Of a stretch of 64,000 bases of DNA, positions 35,237-47,402 are shown piece after piece. Under the pieces are notes generated by a model. That model saw nothing but the letters and a program-made list of their open reading frames with translations. It made no database searches and was not told the origin of the DNA. The translations under genes and the position numbers were made by a program. This DNA comes from Haemaphysalis longicornis. Taxonomy: Eukaryota > Arthropoda > Arachnida > Ixodida > Ixodidae. Each line of letters opens with the position of its first letter. Within the stretch, counting starts at the first letter, position 1. Location of the stretch: assembly GCA_013339765.2 (NCBI GenBank), contig CM023449.1:205679422-205743421 (forward strand), in the 5' to 3' direction.

Positions 35237-37400
35237 CCCACGTTGTCGACCGTGAGAGAGTTTCTCGCTGACTTTATTGTGTTTAACTTTGTTGTTATAT
35301 TATTGCAATATATTCATAGTATTCAGTCATATTTCCCTATTAATGTAGTCAACTCCTCCCCCCAATGCGTCGGCCCAGGATTTGTAATTAGTCTTTCTGA
35401 GGCATGATTAGTCATGCCCCAGCACTCCTGCTGTATCCGTGATTCATAACCTGTGGCTGACGTTTCTGTTAGTATAGGAAAACAAAAAATGAGGTACAAA
35501 CGGTAGGGCAGTATATTCCCCCACAGTATTTGCCTCTTCAGATTTTCATATCCACGAGTATGACTTGCGTTGTTGCATAGCAATCTTTATTTACCTTACA
35601 CGAGTCGGTTTATTTGCTTTTGAACAACTGACTTGTCGCAATTGTTTGATCGTCAAAATCCCTCGCATTTTCACATGAAAAACAAGTCGTAAGGATGGAG
35701 GAGGTTTATGAAACTATCAAAATCAATCCCTTAAGTTAAGAGAACGAAAATGCTGCCAGAAATTCTCTATTTCGTAGCTGCTAAAGGAGTGTGTTTCTTG
35801 CATAGAATGAATTTCGGATAAATTCCACTCTCTGAAGGTTTTTGACAAGGGAAGCTGTATCAACTGCGTAATTCTCGACTCACTCTCCACTGCTTACATC
35901 TCTGCAATTACCCCAAGCAAAATAACACTTTTAAAACTCCCTGCCACACGTAAGTTATGCGCAATTCAGGTAAGCCAGTTGCCTTCATTCCCACCTACGC
36001 GTGGAATCCTCCAATTGTTCTTTAAAGAAAGGCTTCATTCCGAGGAAGTTTGAAGTCCTTGATTCTCACTCAAAGAGATCCATAGGAGAGCGAAAAACCA
36101 CTCCCCTCACAGCCTTCTTCCCAAGGGCGTACAGCCACGGAAACGTCCTGTTTCTCAAACGCCGCGATCTTTATAGCATGAACGGATGCATGAACGCAGG
36201 CTTTCACTCGTGAACGGTGTCAGTGAGGTGCTGCGGCGTACTGAGCTGTTCCCCTCGGCATCTAAAGCTGCTCCGTGTCGCCCCCGGAGCTGACACTAAT
36301 GGCATGTCGGCCATATGCGCGGTCTCTCTGAATGCAGCACCCCCTCCCAACTCGTCGGCCCCGGAGCGATTCCGTTCAAAGCCCGGGTGGCGTGCGAGGG
36401 AGGCTCAATTATCGCCCTGATCCTAATTGTGGCACTAATGTCTCTGCCCACACCGTCCCTTTATTCCCCTTCCGTCCCCATGTTCCCTGTCCCCAAATGT
36501 CTCTCACACGTTGAGCCCAAAACAAACACGTCGCGCAACCAGCTTCACGAGAAATCCCACTTATATCTCGAGTGTACTTGTCACCCTTTTTAAGTAAATC
36601 ATATTATAACGGGGCCGACAGAAGGCGTAGTCGGTTGACTGCATGATTTGTGAGCCACTTTTGTGGTGTATGTTGGATTGTTGGTACCTTTCTCTCTGGC
36701 GAAAAATATTGATGATTTCTACATATGGTAAATCACTGTCTTTCCCACCCCTAGTACAACAAAAAAATATGTTTCTATTATTATAAAAATAAAAAAAAAC
36801 AATATTATTATATTTACGGGAGACATCGCTGGCCTACTGTGTAGGCCAGTCACTTACCCCGCTAGCCCGAGGGATTAACGGAATGAGCAACATGCAGGGA
36901 AAAACACCAGGGGGGCCCCACCCAGTTGATGGGTGCATCACGTTCTTTGTGCATGGAACTCGTAGCGTCTTCCCCAACTTGGGATCTTGTGACTTGAACG
37001 CTTGTGGTTACGTCTCGCATTCCTCGTCGCACTCCCCACTGCTCAGCGTTGGGAAGAATGAGCAAGCTATGCCAAGCACAATAACACTCCGAAAAAATGC
37101 CACACGCAAGTTCGTTTTAACAGAGGTATGCGCAATGAAAGCTTCACGTTATTTCGATGCGAATCTTAGCCTGAGATACACAAATTTGTTTGTACCATCG
37201 ACTTTGTGTAGCTCACCCTTTGTCTGCTGCAAGCATAGAGCTAAGGCGTTTTCAATTTTTTCATTCTACTGTACGTATGTAAGAATCATTTAGGGGTCAG
37301 CACGAGCTTCTTTCATCTCTTAAAGCACCAACGAAAGTCAGAGCTTTTGCATCCTCCAGCGAAGCTGACAATCTGGGTGAATTTCCGAAGTTCAGACTTA
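35237..37400. other. Intergenic stretch with two diverged repeat copies
   Basis: About 35905-35965 and 37070-37165 resemble the repeat at 5150-5245 (CCAAGCA-AATAACAC, then TGCCACAC, AAGTT). An AT-rich run is at 36765-36815. GGCCTACTGTGTAGGCC forms a small hairpin at about 36831-36847. No gene is supported. Confidence 0.4.
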
Positions 37401-37401
37401 G

Positions 37402-37439
37402 CTATATTGGGTATTTGTTGTTACAGATACCCAATATAG
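37402..37439. repeat. Perfect 13-bp stem, 12-nt loop
   Basis: CTATATTGGGTAT (37402-37414) pairs exactly with ATACCCAATATAG (37427-37439). This is an isolated strong hairpin in non-coding DNA. Confidence 0.7.
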
Positions 37440-37541
37440 ATTTGTTGTGCACAGTGGCAGAGTTACAAGTATTTTCGGTTGCCCAAGCATAGTGGCACGA
37501 TCGGCACATCATAGACTAAGGGCACAGGTGATTGGTTAGTA

Positions 37542-37588
37542 GAATGAATGAATGAATGAATGAATGAATGAATGAATGAATGAATGAA
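37542..37588 (-). repeat. (GAAT)n tail of a minus-strand LINE-like 3' end
   Basis: About twelve GAAT units. Read on the minus strand, AATAAATATTT is directly followed by CATTCATTC..., that is, a polyadenylation signal then a tetranucleotide tail, as at 7599-7624. The body of the element would lie at higher coordinates, but no RT motif is seen there. Confidence 0.6.
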
Positions 37589-40500
37589 ATATTTATTCAA
37601 CAACAGGGGTTGGTGGGCAGATACAATGTAGTTTTTTATGGCGCGACTAAAACAATCACCGCGCCGGCTCTAGTGCGCCGTACAAGTGGCCGCCTAATAT
37701 AGCGTGGAATTGCGCAATGTCACGTTGGGAGAGAGACGCCGTGCGTACTGAGGAGTCAGCAAGTTAGAGAGATGCAGCGGCTGTTCAGAGGAGTATAGAA
37801 ATGCGGACGTAACCGTGCTTCCTCTTAGAAAGCCACGCGTAGTGGCAGTATAACCCATGTTTATATCAAAATATGGAGGACCTAAGACCTGACTTCCTTT
37901 TTATGATTTTTTCTATACCGCAAAAATTACCCTACGCTCCGCATGTCGCCGGAGACGACCAGCTGGATCCTAGTCGTAGGTAGCTTCGCTTTAAAAGCAT
38001 ACTTGAAATCACTGATACGTGGTTAAAACCCTTGTTCTTTATCGTAATAGAAACAATTCCTAGAGATGCGCCTGCAGTCATTACGTGTGGCTGCAGAAAT
38101 TGCAGCTCCGAGGCTTCCGCAGTTGGGTCACTCGACCATTTACGCAATGTAACTGTAGGGTGTGCAAAAAACCTCCCATTGCCTTTCGGCTTCCTTACCG
38201 TGTTTATTGCCAAAATTACACTCCGCAGTAACCAACCAGGACGCATCATGTCGCTTATACAAAGCCCAGGAGAGGTCAATTGGGATCGTACCGTCATGTC
38301 GCCGTCATGTCGCGTCTTTAGCGCGAAATCACACGAAGTTGCCGTAACGACACGTCCTTCGTTATACAAATGATCTCTTGTGTATAAAAGAATGACTCTG
38401 GCCGTGTTTCTGTGGACCCCGCTCATTTAACACCCATAACGTGGAAGGCCGGGGACATAATGCCATAATGCACTGATAAGGCGTTCGCTAAGGTAGGCGC
38501 TAGTTTTAATTCATTGTTTACAGAACGCACGTTAGGCGCGACTGGATTATCCGCGTAAGAACAACCTAGAAACACTTTTTTTAATGCAGGCGACGAGAAA
38601 TGAAAATTTATTCGCGAATACCCAGAGATAACAAGGCCGGTAAGGACACTATATAACCTACATTCCAATTTAATATCGTTGATTCGAATGAAATATCTGG
38701 AGGGCTCCTGCTAGGTAATCAGACTGCCGCACGGACGGTGAGAAGATACCGTTCGCAGTGAGTGTCGTTGCGAAATCGCAGGGGAGAGATAGGGCGTTTG
38801 TTTATAAAATTCAACATAGTGTCGCAGTCTGCTTTTGCTGATTTGGGTGGGTAAAGCGAACAGAACAGGCCATTGCAGAATATCGTCGTAAGTTAGTGGA
38901 AAGAATTTAAAGACACTGTCTATTTATTTGAAATTGTTTTGAACTCCACTAAAGAGAAGATGTTACAGCAGAACCATTGCAGAAGTTTTGCACAGTACGT
39001 TTTCACTACTAAGTGACAAATGTTCGGTGTTCCGAATGATGCTACCAAGCCTGCATTGCATTCCTCCAAGTACGATCATCCAGACGTGTATATATAACTC
39101 AGTGGTTCCGGCATGAAGAATAACTCACGCAACTGGCTTTGCAAACTGGAATATGGGAGTGTTCGCTTTTTCCAGTCTTAGCGCTGCAGTAAAAAGAGAT
39201 TGAGCAGGCATGCGCTTCCCAGCACAATGAAAAAGAAACGAGAGCATATGCACCCACCTCGATATTCAAACACAGGATACAGAGCGTGCCTCACTGGACT
39301 TCCAATCAATCCTAAGGCACAAGCCCTGACACACTGCTTTCTTATGCGTGTACAGTGACCTGAAGCTCGTCCTTTGATCTTGTCACACTTACTTCTTGCT
39401 CCAAGGAATAAACATGGCTCACTCGGTTTTTGTTCGTCCTTCTTTTTCGCGCTTCGAAAAGCTACTTCCGGGTTCTTTGAAGTCACCGTATAAAGAGAAG
39501 CGGGGACTTTTAAGGAGATTGGCACATGCTGCCTTGACTTTCGGCCGGGTCCTGACGACTTCCTGTGCGTTGAACCATTAGGCTGGCCTTCCAAGCCCCA
39601 CACCAATAAATCTTCCAGTCGCTTAGAAGGAGGGCTCTAATCCCCTTTTGTATCCCGCACCATGTAGTGATGGGCAACCTCAAAGCTTTACACACTGTTT
39701 GCTAAGGATTAATTACCTCGCATTTTTGCGTTCCCTCACTCTTCGTGCAATCATTTATTTATTCCACAGCCACCTTGGGAATGTGTGTTCTTGCGTAGAA
39801 GTCGATGATGCGGACTCCTCAAAGATTTGGCTGCACACAATCTCAGCCTGTAGAGTCACTATAATGGTTCCGGTCGATAGTTAGAACGGAATCTGCGCGT
39901 TCGTCTCCAGACGCTGTGTAGCTTTAAAGAATGCAGGGGGGGTCCATCAACCCGGTCCCGAGTTTGGAATGGTATTCTGCAAACGAACACTGAAAAAAAT
40001 CAGGAGGAAGTGACAAGGTGCTGGAAAAAAAAGCCCTCCAATGCTCGTGATGGAGTTTTCAGGGAGCCCGTGATTTGTGCCCATTTGCACCAGTTGGGGT
40101 TCAATAGGTTACGAAAAGGGCATGCACACTCATTGGCTGAGACGAGGAAAGCGTGCGAAGAATCTGTAAAAAAATGACCTTATTAAGCCAATCTTGTCAA
40201 AAAACAAACAAAAAGCAAAGCGGGAATTTTGAACCCCGCATTTGGACTTTGGAACACTGGTTTATGTGGGCCGCTGTCTTCGCCAAATTTTAGCTGAAGT
40301 GCTAGGAATATTCTGAGTAATTTTTACAGCGCTAAGCACGGCGCTGTTTCTTAGGTAAAAGCAATAAATGTTTATGTTTCAAGCAGCGCACGCTGTGAGG
40401 TTCAGAGAATAGTCCAGAAAAACGTTGCAGTATCGTGAGGCGGATACAGTGCAGCAGGAAAAGGAAACAGCGGCTCAAAGAAGAGTGGGCCGCTGCCGCA

Positions 40501-41900
40501 GGTGCAGTACGAACCTAACGGTATCGACGGAGTCGAAAAGGATGCTCCTAAAAGCGGTTACCGATTGGAACGAGCTTCGGAGGGTGCTGTCTAGGTGGTT
40601 GCTCAAATGGTCACTGGGGTGGCCACAAAGTTCGACAGAAAGTATAACAGCAGATCTACGTAAGGGCCAACAAGCTGTCGACTTCATAGTTCAGAAGTTC
40701 TAAAGCAACCCCCGAATTTTTTACGTGCCATTAGCCGTGACTTTCTCGGTTCCTAAGAGGTGGTGGTTTCGTACTTAAGAATATGAAAAATAGCTTGCGG
40801 CGTCGACGTAAACGCTGTTTTTGTAGTGCTTCTTCTGGAATTACTCGCACTTTTGTATTGTATATTATTGCAAGTATTATGTGCATTAAAACAAAGACGG
40901 ATGCAGTCGAGTAGTCTGAAGCCCGTTCCTTATTCCGAAGGTAAATAGTTTCAATCTCCAGGCTTCTGTTTCGTTTCTTTCGTAAGGATATAATTTGATC
41001 ACACACTTTTTTTTTACGCACGCATTGAACCTACGTGCATTTTGTTTCAACATTAAGGGACGTAGGATTCGAACTACGGTAGAAAGCCGTAGAAAGCTGT
41101 GAGCTTAGCTCTAATATGTGAATTGATAGAGCAGTTGGTAAAACAAATTCGGGCTAGGTGCTGCAATAGACCAGTTCCCCTGTTAACCACGCCAAATGTA
41201 GTATTCAGAAAGCTGTAAACACATGTTGTCCCCGGTTCAGTATGCTTTTGCATTTTCTTCAGCTTTCACGATTGTCGCTCAAAACATTTCGCAGCACTTC
41301 AAAATTGCCACGCAAACACCCTTACCAATGAATAAACAAGTCTAAATGTGATATACACATAATCTACACCCCTGCACATATTCTATTCTAATTTGAGTGC
41401 TGCCATGGAAGCTGCCCGGGCATGCAGACATCTCCAGATGGCAGCCATGACTCAGCCACGGTAGTACACTAGCAGCGTACGCAACGAGCCCGCGCAGGCG
41501 CAGTCGGGTCACGGTACGCGCTGACGCTAGCGTAGCGCAAGCTATCCGCTATGCTAAAACTCTCTATTAACGCATGCCACGGCGCGTAAATATTTCATGG
41601 TGGCGTAGGAAACACACAGGAGTATGATCAACACAAAACCTTCCAAATGACGTTAACCTCTGTAAGGTACGGGACGTGAACTGAGCGAAAAAGAAAAGTA
41701 AGTTTGACCGTCGTGGAAGGCCCACTGGGGTGTACCTATAAACCGTCGCTCTATTTTCGTCGAGCCGTTACACTACATTAAAAAGGTGTTGCTAAGGGCC
41801 GAAAGCAGGCCCATCCAACCAAATACCTCCGGCCTGGTGACATTACATAAAATCCGAAAGAGGACACTGTAAAGTAACTGCCATTGGCGAAAGACTAAAT
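37589..41900. other. Intergenic stretch, no supported gene
   Basis: The 164-codon minus frame (37932-38426) and its plus shadow (38032-38373) have no motif I know. The frame at 39178-39606 (minus) likewise. A short tRNA-like patch near 41045-41130 is discussed under rejected items. I see nothing else of note. Confidence 0.4.
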
Positions 41901-42049
41901 TACTCGTGGGACGTGCCGTGAAGAGAAACAAGTTGCCAGAGGTCATTGCCAAGGGGAATATGGGCTACGCCTCATTTCGCAGACCCGTTCTACGTGACAA
42001 GGGTGACCGTACTTTTTTATATTCACTGCCAGCTGCCTGGCGAGCGTGG

Positions 42050-42150
42050 TTTACTGGGCGTCTACCTCCCTCCCTATTCCCCCTCTCTCCCCCCCTCCAG
42101 CGACCTTCGGTCCTCGATCCCCTTCCTAATAAAAGAATTTATAATCATCA
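42050..42150 (+). mobile_element. LINE-like 3' end
   Basis: Pyrimidine-rich sequence (CTACCTCCCTCCCTATTCCC and CCCCCCTCCAGC) leads to AATAAA at 42128-42133 and a short ATCATCATTT tail, the same build as the ends at 7.5 and 30.5 kb. No coding part is recognised upstream. Confidence 0.35.
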
Positions 42151-44370
42151 TTTCACTCTTTGTGGAAGCGTTGCTGACCCGACATCCGCTTGCTAACTTA
42201 TAAGTTCTTCATGGTATTATTAGGTAATAAAACGTAGGTTTCGAGATTGTTATCGCGATAGATGGGCCAAGGAAAAACTTATCAGAGAAAAGGTAACAGA
42301 GAACACAGCGGTGCTTCTTCTACAAACAGGTTGCGCAGTCATTAAGTAAAGTACATGGATGTCGCCGAAAAGTTCAAGACAATGCAGTTAAATGCATTGG
42401 TTTGTTTTACGCGCCGCTGCATTTCCGGAACTTTGGCTGGAACTATAATCAGGACCATATTCGGGCTCCCTCACTACTTCGCCTCTACCCAATGGTGCAA
42501 CGTGTTGAACGGCTATTATCCCGGCCAGCTCGGGCATCGTTTTGTCGCACAGATGTATAGACAAGCTTCTAAGCGCATTCAGAATATTGCTCCTGCCCAT
42601 CCAGTAATTCAATAAAACGTGAAAGCCATAGTGCATGGTGTTTGAACTGGTCGCCCGAGTTCCACGGGTCGCCTGAGTTCCACGCCTGAGTTCCTCGGCC
42701 GTGTTCCCATGAAATTAAATGCACTACCTGAAAATCGGGATTTCCACCGCCAATTTTCTGCTGTAGTTAAATAACGGGTTAAATAACGGGTGCAACTAGC
42801 CTTGCACGGTGTGCAGCAATCGCCCCGCTCTATCATTCCCTTTCCAAACTATACGCTACAAATAGCCAAACTTCACATAGCCTTGCGCCCTTCTAAAACT
42901 GCAGTACTAGGCTCAAGATGTCTACTCGAGTGATCCAGTGCACGGTAGGAACTGTGATGTCTTCCAAAGAAGCACGCAGGCGGCTCCCTCTTCAAGTCGG
43001 TGCCTGCAGGAACTTTGTTCTTGGTTTTTACGGATGTTGTTTCAGCGTCGATCGACTATGTAATGACCACTGGCGGGAGGGTTGGCGATGCTACGAAGTA
43101 AAACACGTTCACATGAAACAAGAGCACTTCGTGTGTACAAATGATGCCCAGTATACCACTAGATGTAATCGGTAGCAAGTGCGCATGGCGACGCCCTCTG
43201 CCTTAGCAACGTAAACCTCTAACAGGTGTCCGTTCTTTACACTAATGTCCCTACAACCATCCTCAATTCACTGCTTGCGCAACCATCCTCTGGTATTTTC
43301 ATTTGTGGCAAACCGAAGAAAACTTTTGTTGTCAGGTGAGGAATAAACGGCGATAAACTATTATGCCGCCCGTACTGATAATATAGTCAAAAGCTTCAAA
43401 ACGTTTGCATAAGACCACTCAATCACAGGGCCAAATCGCAACGAAATAGAGGGCAAGGCAACAGCGGTTCCGCACTCTCCAAAGCGAACGTCATTAGGCC
43501 GGATTTCAGTGCCTATTAACATCTTTATGTTATTTCCCTATTATTGTGCTTTAAAGTGTCCACCCACGCTGACGCACAAGTAATGTTCAAATTCGTAGGG
43601 TTCCGTATAGACATTTCGTACCCCGTCAAGAGGAGCGACTTCAGGCATGCTAAAGTGGCCAAGTGCAGCATAAGCACGAATAGCTCCAAAGAGTTATGCA
43701 AATAGAAAAGATCAAGCTATAACCGGCGCAAAGAAGAAACGATGACAAAGTTGTGCGAGATAACGTTTTATGTAAACTTAAAGAAACTAGCCGTAGTTTA
43801 ACGCCGTCAGTCTTAAATCCTCGATCATCAGAACAGGAGCGTGTGGTATCTACGAGTGAACAAATGCCGCTCCGCCAAGAGAAGACGTCTCCTTTCAAAA
43901 TTAAAGCGGGGCACCGTCTAGCCCGGAGATGCTCTGCTTAAAAGACAACTCTGCCGGCGCTGTTTCGCCTTGGTCCTTTTCGTCACTGCTAATGGACCTC
44001 TCGGTCCTGAGTGGCTTCACACGATCCGTTAAGACTTGTGCAAAATTAAGACATTTGAGTGGGTCATTAAAAATAATTCTGCCTAAGAGCGAGCGGGGAG
44101 CAGGCTCTCGACTTGCGGCCTTCGAATTCGCTTGTCACGCCTTCATTTCGCTACTCCGAATACAACCTACCTTCCAGGCTGATAACGCGTGGAGCAGAGT
44201 TCGCAATTATGCCTGAGCCATAGCTAAAAATACATGCATTGGATTTTGCATGCATTGGCATGCACTTGTACTGGCGAGGAGGCCAGGCAAGCATTTCAAA
44301 GAGACGTAGTGAAGAGGTGGAGATGCCGACACGGGGACATAAAGGATGTGAGGTGAGGAGGACGAGAGAA
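42151..44370. other. Intergenic stretch, no supported gene
   Basis: Short frames only. A 12-base unit GGGTTAAATAAC or its near copy repeats at about 42765-42791, and GAGTTCCACG-type phrases repeat at 42658-42700. Nothing else is seen. Confidence 0.4.
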
Positions 44371-44373
44371 AGA

Positions 44374-44411
44374 AAAGCCGATATTTCCAAAGGAGGGGAT
44401 ATATCGGCTTT
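44374..44411. repeat. 11-bp stem-loop
   Basis: AAAGCCGATAT (44374-44384) pairs exactly with ATATCGGCTTT (44401-44411) around a purine-rich 16-base loop. Confidence 0.55.
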
Positions 44412-44649
44412 CCTTCCAGGCCGGGATTGCTGTGCTAGCAAGCATTAGGGGACATTAACGTTAACGGACTGTACATACAGCGCCACCACTGTCACCTGTG
44501 CCCGGCTCTCAGCAGTATTCAAACGAGGCCAAAAGGGAAACGTCGTCTTTTAGAGGCTCTGTCGGTGGCTGGGATCCAGTATTTAGGCTGCTCGGCACAA
44601 TTCCCTTCATTTATTTTGGGCCCTCCTCATGTATTGCCTCCGTCCAAAA

Positions 44650-44806
44650 CGTCTTCTCTTTCTTTGGTTGTTTCTTTCTTTTTTCTTTTCTTTCTTTTTC
44701 TTTCTTTCTTTCTTTTTCTTTCTTTCTTTCTTTCTTTCTTTCGTTCTTTCTCTTTCTCTCTCTATTTCTTTCCTCCTTCTTCTTTTCTCTCTTTCTTTCC
44801 TGTTTT
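44650..44806 (+). repeat. Polypyrimidine CTTT tract
   Basis: About 155 bases almost purely C and T, mainly TTTC/CTTT units. It is a candidate for triplex (H-DNA) structure. The Phe/Leu/Ser-rich and Lys/Glu-rich frames here are artefacts of the tract. Confidence 0.92.
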
Positions 44807-44824
44807 TATCTAAAAATAATTGCG

Positions 44825-44945
44825 CAAAAAAGGCGAGACACGGACGAAGTGAAGACATACACACACAGCGCTAATTCAAACACACACACGACGCAAATGT
44901 GCGCCGTGTGTGTCCGTCTTCACTTTGTCCGTGTCTCCCCTTTTT
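44825..44945. repeat. Palindromic element, arms of 22-36 bp
   Basis: GAGACACGGACGAAGTGAAG (from 44835) matches the inverse complement of 44916-44937 over 22 bp with one mismatch. The arms extend outward through a CCTTTTTT or AAAAAAGG block and inward through ACACACAGCGC / GCGCCGTGTGTG. The unit sits at the end of the CTTT tract and looks like a small fold-back element. Confidence 0.7.
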
Positions 44946-45449
44946 TCCGACGTTATTTTTAGTAACGGAGTGCCAACATTCCAAGCACGCTACTCTTTTT
45001 CTCACTTTCTGCCTTACCTCACTTTCTATCTCTCTTTCTTATTTTTTTCACCCGAACCTTCTCTTCGCTGAAGATGTAGTTCTGCATGAGCGATGCTGTG
45101 AGTGGAAAATCATCCCCAGACACAGTTAATTTTTATCCCTCTGTCACTGCTAACGGTGCGTATTAAAGAAGAGAAAACTCGGTGCACCTGTCCTTTTGTA
45201 GCCAATGTAGAATGGTGAGTGCACCCGTGTGTTCGAGGCGCGAGATCGGACTCTGATATGGGTAAAAAGCCTTTTTACGCGCTTTTTATTTCCTAGCGCA
45301 AAAATCTAGACTATGATTATTTCTAATTTGATGAACGCACCTAGGATCAGTTTTGAGCATAGCCTCAAATATGCCTAATGTTTTCTTTTTGCTTGGCAGT
45401 GCTTACAAGTATAAAGTACGTACGCTAATGAATTAGGCAGCTTTGGAAA

Positions 45450-45640
45450 CGTTTTACCTATATATACTTCTTCTCCAAACCTTCCTTTAATTTTGGCAGG
45501 GCGGCTGAATCGAAAGAATTACAGGCAAATGCACAGAAAGACCTAAGTTTAGCGTTTAAGTAGGCGAGCAATTATCGTCTTTCAAATATACGAAGCCATT
45601 CCACTCTGTGTACGTGAATGACCAGCGAAGTTTTTTAGCA
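45450..45640 (+). repeat. Dispersed repeat, copy 2
   Basis: Diverged copy of the block at 26880-27110 (GGCTGAATCGAAAG, TTACAGGC, AGAAAGACC, TTTAAGTAGG, TATCGTCTTT in the same order). Confidence 0.5.
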
Positions 45641-46949
45641 CGCGACATAGAGGTGAGACAGGATGTAGGCGAAACACATGAGCCAATTTTATTTCTCCCG
45701 ATCGTTGATGGCGGTCATTCCTAAATTATTAAACTCCCACAGTTTTTTTCTGACTCTAGTTAAGTCAGCATTTTGAAGATCATAACGAGTATACTCAAAT
45801 TCGTGATCTTGACGTATAGATCATGGTTTGATCTTGCAAATGGTGCTTAATATTTACTTATCTCCGCGAGATGGGTATTCGAATGATGAGACGTATAAGC
45901 TTGAAACCAACCAAACTGAGTACTTTTAACAGCGTCAGGACTTCGTTGTGATCAGGTGGTAGTTACATTCGCACCAGGGCATGTGTTTTCCCTTCTCTCG
46001 CGCTATAGAAAATCTCAGACTTCAAAGATACGTAGTCCGTCGGACTTTGGTTCACAGACATAGAAAATACAAAGAACTCTAGCCATAGAAGCTTCAGTTA
46101 GAACCACACAGAGACTGCTTTGCGAATAGCCTGTATGATTGGTAAGCCTTTGCGCTTGGTGTCACCATCCCGTAGCGCATCCGCCAAAATGTTCACTATT
46201 AGACCCACGATCTTAAACTGTCGGCCGAGGGTTAGCAGCTATATGGACGTGAGGGAGATCCCCGAAGCAAATAAGGTGATCGCACATTTCGTTCCACGGC
46301 GGGTGATAACACGGGCCGTGGCATATAGCGGAACCCGTTGACGGGAGAGGGGCGAAGATTATTGAAGCAGTGCAAGCAATCTTTGCACGGAGCGTAGCCG
46401 AAATTGTTTAACCTCTCCTTCGGAGTATGGTTGATGTACTGTGTCACAGTGGTTCACCTGCGACTTCTGTGACGTTCTACCGAACGTTCTCCCAGGTTTC
46501 AGACATTACTCAAGGAATTAGAATTCGTCTTGGAGAAACGTATTTGAAGAGATTTGTCGCCGGGGGCTTTGCCCGTTGTATTTGATCACCAATGCCACGC
46601 GTTGCTCACAGTACCATCCTGCGGCCTCGCTGCGTTTTGCCTGGGTTTGTGCCTCGTCAACGAAGCTCTCTCCTACCATTGGCGTTTGGTATTCCGCGCA
46701 TGTATCTCTCGTAGTAGGTCATTGTCTAAGTGAGCTCCTTGGTTTCGATTTCACTTATATCACGTTGTTTAACAGCGTAGCTGTTTTGGCCGAGCATTGT
46801 CTGCCTTTCGCACCACAAAACCCCTACGTGTGAGAGAAACGGGCGTGGAGGCAAGGAGCCTACGAGCAGGTGCTGGGAAAGCGCCCTCAAAAAAAAAAAA
46901 AAAAAATTCAGAAATTCAGAGAATTGTCTACCAACGCGTAGTATTCTTA
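45641..46949. other. Intergenic stretch, no supported gene
   Basis: Frames such as 46120-46341 have no recognised motif. An A-run at about 46891-46906 lies just before the tandem array. Confidence 0.4.
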
Positions 46950-47402
46950 TGCCGCTTGTCTAGAGTGTGTGTTATTTATAGCCAATTTTTCGGTTTTTCT
47001 ATTCTGTTCCAACGAATCATCTCCATGTACGCTGTTATAACGATTAAAGGCATAACATCCGCGAAATGTGCACTGTTGCGGAAATGCAGGGCGTTACACG
47101 GTTCGCCATCTTCGATATTTTTATGCGGTTCTTATTTCCTGGTTTTGCAAATTTCTTTGCAAAATTATCTCCGTGTGCGCTATTATAACGATTAAAGGTA
47201 GAACTATCGCGAAATATCAGCACTACTATGGAAATACAGGGTGTAACACAATTCGCCATTTTTGCTTTTTTTTACGTTTCTTATTTCTTGGTCTTCCAAA
47301 TTGTGTTCAACCAATGATCTTCATGTACGCTATAATAATGATGAAAGATTGAACTTCGGCGAAATCAGCAAAATTGTGGAAATACAGGGCGTTACACGGT
47401 TC

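Noticed and set aside
37932..38426. 164-codon minus-strand gene
   Set aside because: No recognised domain, and the opposite strand is also open for 113 codons; evidence insufficient.
41045..41130. tRNA-like patch with GTTCGAATCC (minus strand)
   Set aside because: The T-arm is one base short, there is no convincing A box at the right distance, and no cloverleaf can be drawn.
44498..44962. Phe-rich 154-codon membrane protein
   Set aside because: Translation of a CTTT tract.
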